A stretch of 21,795 nucleotides of DNA from Candidatus Brocadiia bacterium (GCA_013360825.1 JABWAY010000027.1:1-21795), one strand, 5' to 3'; positions 7,579 to 15,556 are shown, counted from the stretch's first letter. Program-made: numbers and translations. The notes: generated from the sequence alone by a model not told the origin.

Positions 7579-9114
7579 ATGGAACTCGGAGTCGTCGACA
7601 ACCTCGCGTACCTGACGCCGGAGTTCATCCTCACGGCGACGCTCGCGGGCGTCATCACGCTCGACCTGGCGCGCCCCAAGGGGGCGTCCGGCGCCATTTC
7701 CAAGCTCGCAGCCACCGGGATCGGCGCCGCCCTCATCATGGTCCTGATCACGTTCTTCGAGCTGGAATACCGGCAGCTGACCCGGGTCTTCCTCTTCGCC
7801 GACTCCTTCGTCGTCGACCCGTTCTCACTCTTCTTCAAGACCGTCGCCGGCGTCTGCTCGTTCCTGGTCGCCCTCTTCGCCGCACGGATGCGCCGCGTCG
7901 AGGCCCACGGGACCGGCGAGTTCTACTCCCTCCTCCTCGTGACCACCATCGGCGTCTTCCTGATGTCCAGCGCCGTCGACCTGGTCGGGCTCGTCGTCGC
8001 CATCGAAACCCTGTCGATCCCGTCCTATGTCCTCGCCGGGTTCTACAAGCGGGACCGCGGGTCCAGCGAAGCGGCGCTGAAGTACGTCCTCTACGGCGCC
8101 GTGGCGACGGGAACGATGCTCATGGGGCTGTCGTTCCTCTACGGCCTCGCCGGGGACACGACGTTCGCGGGCATCGCCCGCGCGATGAACAGCGGGAACG
8201 TCGATATCCTCTCGCTGTCGATCATCCTCGGCCTCGTCCTGGTCGGCGTCGGCTTCAAGATCTCCGCCGCCCCGTTCCACATGTGGACACCGGATGTGTA
8301 CGAAGGGTCGCCGACGCCGGTCACCGCCTACCTGGCGACGGCCTCCAAGGCCGCGGGGTTCGCCGTCCTGCTCCGCCTCTTCTACAACATCCTCGCCCGC
8401 CCCGAAGGCTCCCCCACCGGGCAGTGGCTGCCCATCGGCGACGCGGGCTGGACCCAGCTCGTGGCCGTCATCTCCGTCCTGACGATGACGATCGGCAACC
8501 TCGCCGCCTACCGGCAGACGAACGTCAAGCGCCTGCTGGCGTACAGCTCGATCGCCCACGCCGGGTACATCCTTCTCGGGTTCGTCGTCCTCCACGGTCT
8601 CGGCATCATGGCGATGCTGTTCTACATCGCCGTCTACGTCTTCATGAACCTCGGCGCCTTCCTCTCCATCATCGCGGTCTCGGAAGCCGGCGGCGGCGAG
8701 GAGATCTCCGACTTCCGCGGCCTCGGCTGGCGCTCCCCGTTCCTCGGGCTCTGCCTCTCGGCGTTCCTGTTCTCCCTGACCGGCCTCCCGCCGTTCGCCG
8801 GCTTCGTCGGCAAGGCCTACCTGTTCGCGGCCCTCGTCAAGAACGGCTGGATCTGGCTGGCCGTGATCGCCGCCCTCAACAGCGCCGTCTCCCTCTACTA
8901 CTACGTCCGCGTCGTCAAGGCCATGTACCTCGAGGGCATCCCCCGGAACGAGAACGACGTCGTCCCCCTCCGCATCGGCGGGTACTTCGGGATCCTCCTC
9001 TTCGTCTGCCTCGTCCCGACGATCGTCCTCGGCATCTACTGGCAGCCGCTTCAGAAACTGGCGATGCACAGTTCCGGCGTGAACACCACGCAGGGCCCTG
9101 GCCTGCCCAGGTAA
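7579..9114 (+). CDS. nuoN: NADH-quinone oxidoreductase subunit N
   Basis: NuoN is the third Mrp-type antiporter-like subunit, closest to the NuoJ/K/A/H end. At 511 residues it is of normal size. Motifs are VGLVVAIETLSIPSYVLAGF (with the channel glutamate), SEAALKYVLYGAVATG, KISAAPFHMWTPDVYEGSP, VKRLLAYSSIAHAGY and GLPPFAGFVGK. GGAAGGA sits just upstream of the ATG. This closes the run of seven membrane-arm genes. The TAA stop is followed by a 45-bp gap to rocF with a short CCGTC/GACGG hairpin (9116-9129) but no T-tract, so some readthrough into rocF is likely. Confidence 0.96.
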   Translation: MELGVVDNLAYLTPEFILTATLAGVITLDLARPKGASGAISKLAATGIGAALIMVLITFFELEYRQLTRVFLFADSFVVDPFSLFFKTVAGVCSFLVALFAARMRRVEAHGTGEFYSLLLVTTIGVFLMSSAVDLVGLVVAIETLSIPSYVLAGFYKRDRGSSEAALKYVLYGAVATGTMLMGLSFLYGLAGDTTFAGIARAMNSGNVDILSLSIILGLVLVGVGFKISAAPFHMWTPDVYEGSPTPVTAYLATASKAAGFAVLLRLFYNILARPEGSPTGQWLPIGDAGWTQLVAVISVLTMTIGNLAAYRQTNVKRLLAYSSIAHAGYILLGFVVLHGLGIMAMLFYIAVYVFMNLGAFLSIIAVSEAGGGEEISDFRGLGWRSPFLGLCLSAFLFSLTGLPPFAGFVGKAYLFAALVKNGWIWLAVIAALNSAVSLYYYVRVVKAMYLEGIPRNENDVVPLRIGGYFGILLFVCLVPTIVLGIYWQPLQKLAMHSSGVNTTQGPGLPR

Positions 9115-9159
9115 CCCGTCCCCGGACGGTCCCGTGCCGGGCATCTCGGAGGTTCCGCG

Positions 9160-10053
9160 ATGAGGATCAAGATCATCGGCGTGCCCATGGACCTCGGCGG
9201 AGACCGCCGCGGCGTCGACATGGGCCCGTCGGCGATCCGGTACGCGGACCTCGAGGAGCGGCTGGAGAAGATCGGCCACGAGGTCGTCGATCACGGGGAC
9301 ATCGCCGTGCCGATTCCGGAAGCGAGGGCGATCAAGGACCCGACGGCGAAGTACCTGCCGGAGATCGTGCGCGCGAACAAGACCCTGGCGGACGTCGTGG
9401 CGAAGGCGCTGAAGGACGGGTTCTTCCCCCTGGTGCTCGGGGGGGACCACTCGGTCGCGGTCGGCTCGCTCTGGGGGGTGACGCGCGTCCGGAAGAAGGT
9501 CGGCATTCTCTGGATGGACGCGCACGCGGACTTCAATACGCCGGAGACTTCCCCGTCCGGCAACGTCCACGGCATGCCGCTGGCGGCGGCCCTGGGCCGG
9601 GGACGCGACGCCCTCGTCAAGAACGACGACCCGGCGTCCCGGATCGACCCCACGCATGTCGTCCAGATCGGGATCCGGGACCTCGACGTGCTCGAGAAGC
9701 GCGCCCTGCGCAACAGCGGCATTCATGTCTTCACGATGCACGAGGTCGACCGTTACGGGATGCCCGCGGTGATCGAGCGCGCCATGGCGCACTTCAAGGG
9801 TTGCGACCACATCCACCTCTCGTTCGACATGGACGTGATCGACCCGGACGAGGCGCCTGGGGTGGGAACGCCGGTGCCCGGGGGGCTGACGGCGCGGGAG
9901 GCGCACCTGGCGCTGGAGATGATCGCGGAGACGCACTCGATCGGGTCGATGGACTGCGTCGAGGTCAACCCGATCCTGGACGAGCGCAACCGGACGAGCG
10001 TGGCGGCCTGCGAGCTGATCGCGAGCGCGCTGGGGATGCGGATTCTCGAGTAG
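9160..10053 (+). CDS. rocF: Arginase
   Basis: This enzyme hydrolyses L-arginine to L-ornithine and urea with a binuclear manganese centre in the cytoplasm. The 297 residues match bacterial arginases. Metal ligands are visible: H97 in LGGDHSVAVGS, D120/H122/D124 in WMDAHADFNTP, and D223/D225 in SFDMDVIDP. The substrate-side motif SGNVHGMPLA (132-142) and GVGTPVPGGLTAREA favour arginase over agmatinase or formimidoylglutamase. The ATG is preceded by GGAGG with a 7-nt spacer. It lies 45 bp after nuoN and converges on the NorB-like gene. No ornithine or urea pathway genes are nearby, so its physiological role (arginine catabolism or polyamine supply) cannot be read from context. Confidence 0.95.
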   Translation: MRIKIIGVPMDLGGDRRGVDMGPSAIRYADLEERLEKIGHEVVDHGDIAVPIPEARAIKDPTAKYLPEIVRANKTLADVVAKALKDGFFPLVLGGDHSVAVGSLWGVTRVRKKVGILWMDAHADFNTPETSPSGNVHGMPLAAALGRGRDALVKNDDPASRIDPTHVVQIGIRDLDVLEKRALRNSGIHVFTMHEVDRYGMPAVIERAMAHFKGCDHIHLSFDMDVIDPDEAPGVGTPVPGGLTAREAHLALEMIAETHSIGSMDCVEVNPILDERNRTSVAACELIASALGMRILE

Positions 10054-10056
10054 GAC

Positions 10057-10086
10057 GGACGGCGCGGGCGGCCGGGCGGGCCGTCC
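10057..10086. terminator. Candidate hairpin between convergent rocF and norB-like genes
   Basis: A perfect 7-bp stem, GGACGGC (10057-10063) with GCCGTCC (10080-10086), encloses a 16-nt GC-rich loop in the 35-bp gap between the two converging stop codons. It could serve both strands. The T-tract is poor on both sides, so efficient intrinsic termination is uncertain. Confidence 0.35.
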
Positions 10087-10088
10087 CT

Positions 10089-11510
10089 TCAGGCGGGGAG
10101 ACGCCGGGCCCCCTCGACCGGGGCGGGATCGGGCGCGCCGGGCCCGGGGGCGACGGGGCCGGAGCGGAGGACGCGGGCGAAGACGAGGGCCCACCCCGAG
10201 ATCAGCCAGAGTGCCGACGCGGCGAGTGTCCAGCCTGTGGCGACCATGAGGCCGGGGAAGCGGGCGACGAAGACGGAGAGGTCGGGGGCGGAGGGGCCGA
10301 GCTGGCGGGCGAGGCCGGCGGCGGCGCCGCGGACGGCGAAGAGGGCGAGGAAGGCGAAGAGGCTGATGTCGAGGACGGTGACCGCGTGGCGCGCCAGGGG
10401 TCGGCGGGCCGCCGCGGATCCCGGACCGGCGAAACCGCCGGCGATCCACGACAGGGCGCACCAGAGGATCATCGAGTCGATGCCGATCATCGTGCCCATG
10501 GCGTGGGCGGTGACGATGTGGGTGCCGTGAATGAGCGAATTGACCGGGGGGACGGACATGGCGATCGCGGTCGCGAGCATGAGGAAGGTCCAGAGGGTGA
10601 CGGAGGCGCCGAAGCGCGCGGGGAGGGCGAGGCCCTCTGCGGGGGTTCCGCGGCGGCGGAGGTTCCAGAGGTCGAGCATGACCTTGGCGAGGATGACGAC
10701 CTCGAGCATGGACACGAGGAAGCTGACCCAGTGGACCCACGGCGTCTGGGGGAGGTGAAAGGTGTGGTGGCCGTAGTTGGTGAAGGTGTTGATGATGCCG
10801 ACGGAGAAGAGGAGGAATCCGGTGGCGGAGCGGGAGTAGCGGTCGTCGCCGCGCATGACCCCGGAGACCCACAGGATTGAACCGTAGGCGAGCAGGTTGA
10901 AGCACCCGACCATCACGCCGTTCGACTTCCACTGGATCGCGATGTCGCGAAGCGGGCGCCGGCTGACCCAGTCGAGGGTATAGGCGTTCGCTTCGAGGAA
11001 GGTGATCACGAAGAGCGGGATCGCCGCGGACCACATCCAGACGTAGACGGGTTTCCCGCGGAGGGAGAACCCTGCGCGGGCGAAGAAATTCCAGGCGAAC
11101 AGGCCCCAGCCGCCGAGGATCATCGCGCCGAACGCCGGGTGGTAGCCGGCGTATTCGCGGCCGGTGAAGCGTCCCGCGAGGAGCGAGACCAGGATGCCGG
11201 CGCCCGCGGTGCACCAGAGCGCGATCATGGCGCGGAACCGCAGCCGTTCCGCGCCGGCGAGCGGTCCGCCGAGGGAGATCAGCCAGGCGTGGACGACGGC
11301 GATGCCGCCGAGGAACACCCAGGCGAACGCGAACGACTCGTGAATCGGGCGGAGGTGCTGCAGCGTGAGCCCGGACCGGCGGACGGCCGGCTCCCACGAC
11401 GTGTAGGCCAGCGAGGCGACCATCCCGCCGACCAGGGTGACGGCGCACGCGCCGAGCGCGAGGAGCGCCAGGAGCGCGATCGACCGCCGCCCGCGGGAGA
11501 GATCGGTCAC
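10089..11510 (-). CDS. NorB-like haem-copper oxidase superfamily subunit with altered active site
   Basis: This 473-residue, about 12-helix membrane protein is the catalytic-type subunit of the nitric oxide reductase branch. The GTG start (11510-11508) overlaps the stop of the upstream cytochrome gene (GTGA). Counting residues against the cNOR NorB numbering I know fits well. H57 in LRPIH matches low-spin haem ligand H60, and GREY E119 matches E135. H248/H249 in YGHHTFH match FeB ligands H258/H259, E270 in SMLE (22 residues on) matches E280, and H336 in TAHAM matches haem b3 ligand H347. Three key positions differ. The first FeB ligand (H207), exactly 51 residues before GHH, is N197. The FeB-side E211 is V201. 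The second low-spin haem ligand (H349) is M338. Family membership is firm; true NO reductase activity is doubtful. A general 'cbb3-type subunit I' label would miss these changes. Confidence 0.85.
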   Translation of the reverse strand: MTDLSRGRRSIALLALLALGACAVTLVGGMVASLAYTSWEPAVRRSGLTLQHLRPIHESFAFAWVFLGGIAVVHAWLISLGGPLAGAERLRFRAMIALWCTAGAGILVSLLAGRFTGREYAGYHPAFGAMILGGWGLFAWNFFARAGFSLRGKPVYVWMWSAAIPLFVITFLEANAYTLDWVSRRPLRDIAIQWKSNGVMVGCFNLLAYGSILWVSGVMRGDDRYSRSATGFLLFSVGIINTFTNYGHHTFHLPQTPWVHWVSFLVSMLEVVILAKVMLDLWNLRRRGTPAEGLALPARFGASVTLWTFLMLATAIAMSVPPVNSLIHGTHIVTAHAMGTMIGIDSMILWCALSWIAGGFAGPGSAAARRPLARHAVTVLDISLFAFLALFAVRGAAAGLARQLGPSAPDLSVFVARFPGLMVATGWTLAASALWLISGWALVFARVLRSGPVAPGPGAPDPAPVEGARRLPA

Positions 11511-12295
11511 CGGTATTCCCACCACGGAAGGTCCTTCCAGCTCAGTCCGTCGCGCTGGAGCATCGCGTCGTTCCTGCGGACCAGCTCGGCGCGGTTCCGC
11601 GCGCACCACTCGAGGAAATCCGCGATCTGGCCGACCTGCTCCGGCGTGAAGTCGTAGGACGGCATCACCCTCCGCCCGCCCGCGAGGATCGGCCCGATCG
11701 CCCCGGGAGACCGGTCCAGCGCCGCGCGCGTCAGGTCCGGCGCGCGCTGGAACCCCTGCATCAGCGGTACGTGGCACGCCCCGCAGGCGGACGACGTGAC
11801 CAGGTCCGCCCCCCGCCGCACCCGGTCCGACGGCGCCTCGGACGCGCCTTCCTCCATCAGCGCCTTCCAGTGCTTCATCGGCGGCACCGGCTTCTTCGCC
11901 GCATTCGGCCGCGGCTGAGACCGCCCCGTGCGGTTCATCGCGCGCAGGAACGCCAGCACGGCGCGCTGGTCCTCGGGGGACAGGTGGAGCGCGGGCATCG
12001 ACCCGTATCCTTCGGTGAGGATCGACGCGAATTCCTCGTCCTCCCGGTCCTCGTCGACGAGGTTCGTCAGATCCGGTCCCAGGAATCCGCCGAACCCGTG
12101 GATCTGATGGCAGACCTGGCAGTTGTGCCGGCGCCAGACCTCGAGCCCCGTCCGCTGGCGGGCGCTGAGTTCAGGCCCGGGTTCGCGCGGATAGTCGGTG
12201 TAGGCGACGACGGAGAGGGCCGCGTAGGAGGCGACCATGCCTGCGAACAGGAATTCGCGCCAGGGCGAAGGCCGCGTGCGCTTCGGCTCGTGCAA
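11507..12295 (-). CDS. NorC-like diheme c-type cytochrome
   Basis: This membrane-anchored cytochrome c would pass electrons to the NorB-like subunit. It has 262 residues: an N-terminal signal anchor (about 13-33), then a NorC-like domain with C59-QV-C62-H63, QIHGFGGFLGPDLT and axial M100 in GSMPAL. A second cytochrome c domain has C171-GA-C174-H175 and likely ligand M211 in RVMPSYDF. Canonical NorC has one haem and about 150 residues, so the second domain is an extra. The start is TTG at 12295, preceded by TTGGAG with an 8-nt spacer. The TGA stop overlaps the NorB-like GTG, implying translational coupling. The product should face the periplasm. Confidence 0.88.
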   Translation of the reverse strand: MHEPKRTRPSPWREFLFAGMVASYAALSVVAYTDYPREPGPELSARQRTGLEVWRRHNCQVCHQIHGFGGFLGPDLTNLVDEDREDEEFASILTEGYGSMPALHLSPEDQRAVLAFLRAMNRTGRSQPRPNAAKKPVPPMKHWKALMEEGASEAPSDRVRRGADLVTSSACGACHVPLMQGFQRAPDLTRAALDRSPGAIGPILAGGRRVMPSYDFTPEQVGQIADFLEWCARNRAELVRRNDAMLQRDGLSWKDLPWWEYR

Positions 12296-12327
12296 GGCTC
12301 GGGCTCCAAGGTGTGGAGACGGGGAGC

Positions 12328-12356
12328 ATTATCGCGGACGGCGCACGCGGTCCCAC
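12328..12356 (-). promoter_or_regulatory. Candidate promoter of the norC/norB-like unit
   Basis: On the minus strand, GATAAT (12333-12328) resembles a -10 box. It lies 17 bp downstream of GTGGGA (12356-12351), a poor -35 box. Predicted transcription starts near 12321, leaving a leader of about 25 nt. The weak -35 suggests activator dependence. Confidence 0.45.
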
Positions 12357-12380
12357 GAAAACAGCGGTCGGGCCGGGCCA

Positions 12381-12394
12381 ATCCTGATCAGGAT
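12381..12394. promoter_or_regulatory. 14-bp perfect palindrome, candidate operator
   Basis: ATCCTGATCAGGAT is a perfect inverted repeat in the 218-bp gap upstream of the cytochrome gene. Its centre is about 66 bp upstream of the predicted start, where class I activators typically bind. The regulator is unknown; it does not match the TTGAT-N4-ATCAA FNR/Dnr core. Confidence 0.4.
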
Positions 12395-12458
12395 GCGCAG
12401 GAATTCAGGGCCGGGTCGCCCCGCGACGACAGCGTCCCGTTCGACCGCCGCGGATCCC

Positions 12459-12490
12459 GGCGCCCCGCAGGATGGCGCGGGCCCGGCGCC
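12459..12490 (-). terminator. Candidate hairpin downstream of lysA
   Basis: GGCGCCCCGC (12459-12468) can pair with GCGG (12477-12480) plus GGCGCC (12485-12490), leaving a four-base bulge, 24 bp after the lysA stop on the minus strand. No T-tract follows, so this is only a possible terminator or mRNA 3' end structure. Confidence 0.25.
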
Positions 12491-12513
12491 GTCGACCCGG
12501 GCACGGGACCGCG

Positions 12514-13749
12514 CTACCCGTCGACCTCGTTCTGCACGACCTGGTCGAACGTCTGGCGGCGCCGCGTCAGCGTGAGCGACCCGTCCGCCCCGTGCAGGAC
12601 CTCCGGCGCCTGCGGGTACGAGTTGTAGTTGATCGTCGACATCGCCGCGCAGTACGCGCCGGCCCCGCCCACGACCACCAGGTCCCCGATCGCCGGCCGC
12701 GGCACCACCCGCGGCGCCAGCGCCTCCGGATCTCCCTTCGCCGGCGTCAGGATGTCTCCCGACTCGCAGCAGGGGCCGACGAAGACGGTCTTCGCGCTCT
12801 CCCGCCCCTCGGCCAGCACGTCGATCGGGTGCTGCGCCCCGTAGAGCGACGGTCGCGTCACCTCGTTCATCCCCGTGTCGAGCTTGGCGAACAGGTAGCC
12901 GTCCTTCCCCGTTTCCACGACGTCGATGACCGACGCCACGATGCACCCCGCATTCGCCACCAGCGCCGTCCCGGGCTCGATCTCCAGGTGCAGCGACCGC
13001 CCGGTCCGCTCGCGGAAACCCAGGAACTCCTGGCGAAGATGCCCCCCGATCTCCAGCAGGTCCGTCGAAACCTCGTCGGGCATCCGCGCCACCTTCATCC
13101 CGCCCCCCAGATTGAGCGTCGCCACCTCCGGCAGCCGCCCCGCAATCGCAATCGACATCCGCGCCACCCGCTGCCAGACAACCGGATCCGTCCCGCTTCC
13201 GATGTGCGTGTGCAGTCGCGTGATCGTCACGCCATGCCGCGCCGCCAGCGCGCGCGCGTCCTCGAGGTGCTCGTGCCAGATCCCGAAACTCGACCCGGGC
13301 CCCCCGACGTTCGTCCGGTTCGAGTGCCCGCTCCCGAGCCCCGGGTTCACACGGATCGAGAGCGCACGGCCCGGGAAGAGTGTGCCGAAGGACGCGAGCT
13401 GGTGGAGGGAGCAGGCGTTGTAGAGGATGCTGCGCCCGACGACCGACTTGAGATCCTTCGCCGGCGCCTGGCTCGTGAGCTGGATCCTCCCGCCGGGAAA
13501 TCCCGCGCGGAGCGCGCGCTCGACCTCGTGCTCGCTGGAGGCGTCGATGTGGAGCCCCAGGTCGAGGAACAGCTTCAGGATCGCGTGGTTCGGATTCGCC
13601 TTCATGGCGTACCGGAGCGTGAAGCCGAACGCGTGCGGAAACGCGAGCGCGTTGCGCGCCGCGGCCTCGAGCGACGCGCGGTCGTAGACATAGGCGGGAG
13701 TGCCGAACCGTTCGCGGACCTCGGCGGCCCGGGCGTGGGTGAGAAACAT
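12514..13749 (-). CDS. lysA: Diaminopimelate decarboxylase
   Basis: This PLP enzyme makes L-lysine from meso-diaminopimelate, the last step of lysine synthesis. The 411 residues fit the family. The PLP lysine is K50 in YAMKANPN; the phosphate and ring contacts are in HTHIGSGTDP (180-189), GGG (215-217) and EIEPG (257-260). The dimer-interface substrate motif is CCESGD (327-332), and GAGAYCAAMSTINYNSYPQ closes the site. Fold-type III barrel and C-terminal beta domain are both complete. The ATG (13749-13747) has no Shine-Dalgarno but sits 9 nt after TACAAT on the minus strand, suggesting a leaderless transcript. Neighbours are unrelated. The related arginine/ornithine decarboxylases lack this CESGD context, so the call is firm. 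Confidence 0.93.
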   Translation of the reverse strand: MFLTHARAAEVRERFGTPAYVYDRASLEAAARNALAFPHAFGFTLRYAMKANPNHAILKLFLDLGLHIDASSEHEVERALRAGFPGGRIQLTSQAPAKDLKSVVGRSILYNACSLHQLASFGTLFPGRALSIRVNPGLGSGHSNRTNVGGPGSSFGIWHEHLEDARALAARHGVTITRLHTHIGSGTDPVVWQRVARMSIAIAGRLPEVATLNLGGGMKVARMPDEVSTDLLEIGGHLRQEFLGFRERTGRSLHLEIEPGTALVANAGCIVASVIDVVETGKDGYLFAKLDTGMNEVTRPSLYGAQHPIDVLAEGRESAKTVFVGPCCESGDILTPAKGDPEALAPRVVPRPAIGDLVVVGGAGAYCAAMSTINYNSYPQAPEVLHGADGSLTLTRRRQTFDQVVQNEVDG

Positions 13750-13758
13750 AGGCGGGGG

Positions 13759-13764
13759 ATTGTA
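13759..13764 (-). promoter_or_regulatory. -10 element of lysA, leaderless arrangement
   Basis: On the minus strand TACAAT (13764-13759) lies 9 nt before the lysA ATG, so transcription would begin at or within a few bases of the start codon. No convincing -35 box lies 17 bp upstream. Confidence 0.5.
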
Positions 13765-13815
13765 GCGGCGCGGGGCGGGGTGGGAAGGGGTCAGTTGGCT
13801 CCCCGCCGGCGCCGG

Positions 13816-15369
13816 TCAGCGGGTCAGCAGGACCCGCACGCGCCCCGACCAGCGCAGGACAAGATCGGCCTTCCCGTCGCCGTTGATCTCCCAGATGTCG
13901 ACCCCGGCCGGCGGATCCGCCTCGCCCTTCTCGTCCGTGTCGTTGATCCCGATCCGGAACAGGTCGGTCTTCTCGTAGTCGACGGGTGCCTTGCGGAGAA
14001 GGGTGTTCACGCTGATGCCCCGGGCGGCGCTGAGCATCCCGTCGCTCCTGAGTCTCAGGATGTCCTTGCGTCCGTCCCCGTCCCAGTCCCCGTTGAACCA
14101 GAGTTGCGGCATCCCGCCGCCGCCCCCCAGCCGGTCGATGTCCACGGTGACCGTTTCCCGGTAGTCGTACTCCGCGCTGAAGGTCTGGGTGGCGCGGTTA
14201 TAGAGGAACACGAAGTACTCGACGGGGATGTTCTGGAAGACCGCCTTCCCCGCGTTGGAGAGCATCGAGGTCTCGAAGCTCGAGACCACCAGGTCGTCGA
14301 ACCCGTCGCCGTCCAGGTCCTGGATCTGCGGGTTGAAACTGACGCCGGGAAGCGAGATGCGCCAGTTGGGGGTGGTGGCGGCGAGTTCCTTTCCGCCTGT
14401 CCCGAGGTACATGTAGTAGTCGGTCGCGATCGCGTCGACCTTGGCGAGTTCGCCGCGGGTGAAACTCGCGAGGAAGTCGACCCCTCCGCCGCGGTTGAAA
14501 TCGCGCAGGTAGGTGATCGACGTCGCGACCTGGTTCCGGAGTTCACGCTGCCGCAGGAAGACCAGCTGGATGCTCCCGCTCGGCGTCTCAGGAAATGTCG
14601 CGCGGCTCCCCGCGTCCGTGGCCTCCGCGCCCTGCAGGTAATAGTCGAACCGGTCGTGCCAGATCAGGCAGAGATCGGTGCGGAAGTCGCCGTTCACGTC
14701 CTGGAGTTCGAGCCGCGGAAGCGCCTTGACGATGCGGAGCCAGGCCGCGCCCCCGGCCTCGGCGCGGGACGCGGCGGGCATCTGGAGCCGGTACGAGCGC
14801 CCGTACACGCCGGGTTCCGTCTGGAGGGAGAGCGTGTAGGCCCCGTGCCGGGGCAGGAGAAAGTCCGGCAGGCCGTTCCCGTCGATGTCGAACGGCCAGT
14901 ACCAGAGCGGGAGCGAATCCTCCTGGGGGATGTCGAAGAACGTCGAGTCCTCGAACAGGCGCCGCGGCTGGAGGTTGTAGCCGCCGCCGTTCCGCTCCCA
15001 GACGAACGCCCCGGTCGGGCAGAGGTAGCCGATCTCGCCGCCGGGGGCCGCCGTGTAGTTTCCGAAGAACAGGACCGTCGCCTCGGCCGGCACGACCCAG
15101 CTCTGCTCCGGCTTCCCGTCGAGCGACCCCGGGTCCAGCCGCTTCACGGAAACGTACCGCGTGGCGGTGCCGGCGCCGTCGTGCCCGAAGACGGTGTGCG
15201 TGAGGAGCATTTCGCGCCGGCCGTCGCCGTCGAGGTCCTCGAGGACGCAATCCTGGATCTTTCCTTCGACGCGGATCACTCCGGAGGCGAAGCGATCGCG
15301 GTGGAGTTCCTGGGCGGGGGCCTGGAGGGCGGGGAGGAGGAGCGCGAGGGTGAGGAGGGTGGGGCGCAC
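13816..15369 (-). CDS. Secreted FG-GAP/VCBS-type repeat protein
   Basis: This 517-residue exported protein has a signal peptide (residues 1 to about 19, hydrophobic LLTLALLLPALQ, then APAQ). It carries repeated calcium-loop motifs of the FG-GAP/VCBS beta-propeller type: DLDGDGRRE (45-53), DIDGNGLPD (161-169), DVNGDFRTD (224-232), DFNRGGGVD (290-298), DLDGDGFDD (351-359), DWDGDGRKD (428-436) and EINGDGKAD (495-503). That makes about seven blades, consistent with a closed propeller, and no other domain is visible. Such proteins bind ligands or surfaces; no enzymatic site is seen. The start is GTG at 15369, which places the signal peptide correctly; a nearby ATG is out of frame. TAGCAT (15381-15376) lies 6 nt upstream, another leaderless-type arrangement. 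It is divergent from leuS across a 187-bp gap. Confidence 0.82.
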   Translation of the reverse strand: MRPTLLTLALLLPALQAPAQELHRDRFASGVIRVEGKIQDCVLEDLDGDGRREMLLTHTVFGHDGAGTATRYVSVKRLDPGSLDGKPEQSWVVPAEATVLFFGNYTAAPGGEIGYLCPTGAFVWERNGGGYNLQPRRLFEDSTFFDIPQEDSLPLWYWPFDIDGNGLPDFLLPRHGAYTLSLQTEPGVYGRSYRLQMPAASRAEAGGAAWLRIVKALPRLELQDVNGDFRTDLCLIWHDRFDYYLQGAEATDAGSRATFPETPSGSIQLVFLRQRELRNQVATSITYLRDFNRGGGVDFLASFTRGELAKVDAIATDYYMYLGTGGKELAATTPNWRISLPGVSFNPQIQDLDGDGFDDLVVSSFETSMLSNAGKAVFQNIPVEYFVFLYNRATQTFSAEYDYRETVTVDIDRLGGGGGMPQLWFNGDWDGDGRKDILRLRSDGMLSAARGISVNTLLRKAPVDYEKTDLFRIGINDTDEKGEADPPAGVDIWEINGDGKADLVLRWSGRVRVLLTR

Positions 15370-15375
15370 GGGGTC

Positions 15376-15381
15376 ATGCTA
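15376..15381 (-). promoter_or_regulatory. -10-like element of the VCBS gene, leaderless arrangement
   Basis: TAGCAT on the minus strand ends 6 nt before the GTG start; four of six bases match TATAAT. No Shine-Dalgarno and no good -35 box are visible. Confidence 0.35.
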
Positions 15382-15556
15382 ACAGAGGAAACGCGGGGGT
15401 GGGGGAACGTTGGTCGCGGGAGGCCCGCTCGGCCGGATGCGCGAGGAATGCGGCCCTCTTCGAACCTTTCCGGCCGCCGCGCCATGCAAATCTCTGGCCG
15501 CTCGCACGGACACCCTGCTACCCTCCCCCGCCACGCTTCCCCCAACCCAGACAACC

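Noticed and set aside
7825..11448. 1207-codon minus-strand open frame
   Set aside because: Its sequence is Arg/Pro/Asp-rich and runs antisense to nuoN and rocF and out of frame over the NorB-like gene. No motif is recognisable.
11511..11777. Upstream extension of the NorB-like frame
   Set aside because: It overlaps the cytochrome gene out of frame and is Arg/Ala-rich. The GTG overlapping the cytochrome stop gives a natural start before the first helix.
10089..12295. A cbb3-type cytochrome oxidase (ccoN/ccoO/ccoP)
   Set aside because: There is no CcoP or CcoO. The GREY, GHHTFH and SMLE motifs and the NorC-like domain match the nitric oxide reductase branch better.
12381..12394. FNR/Dnr-type site upstream of the norC/norB-like unit
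   Set aside because: The palindrome lacks the TTGAT-N4-ATCAA core, so no known regulator was assigned.
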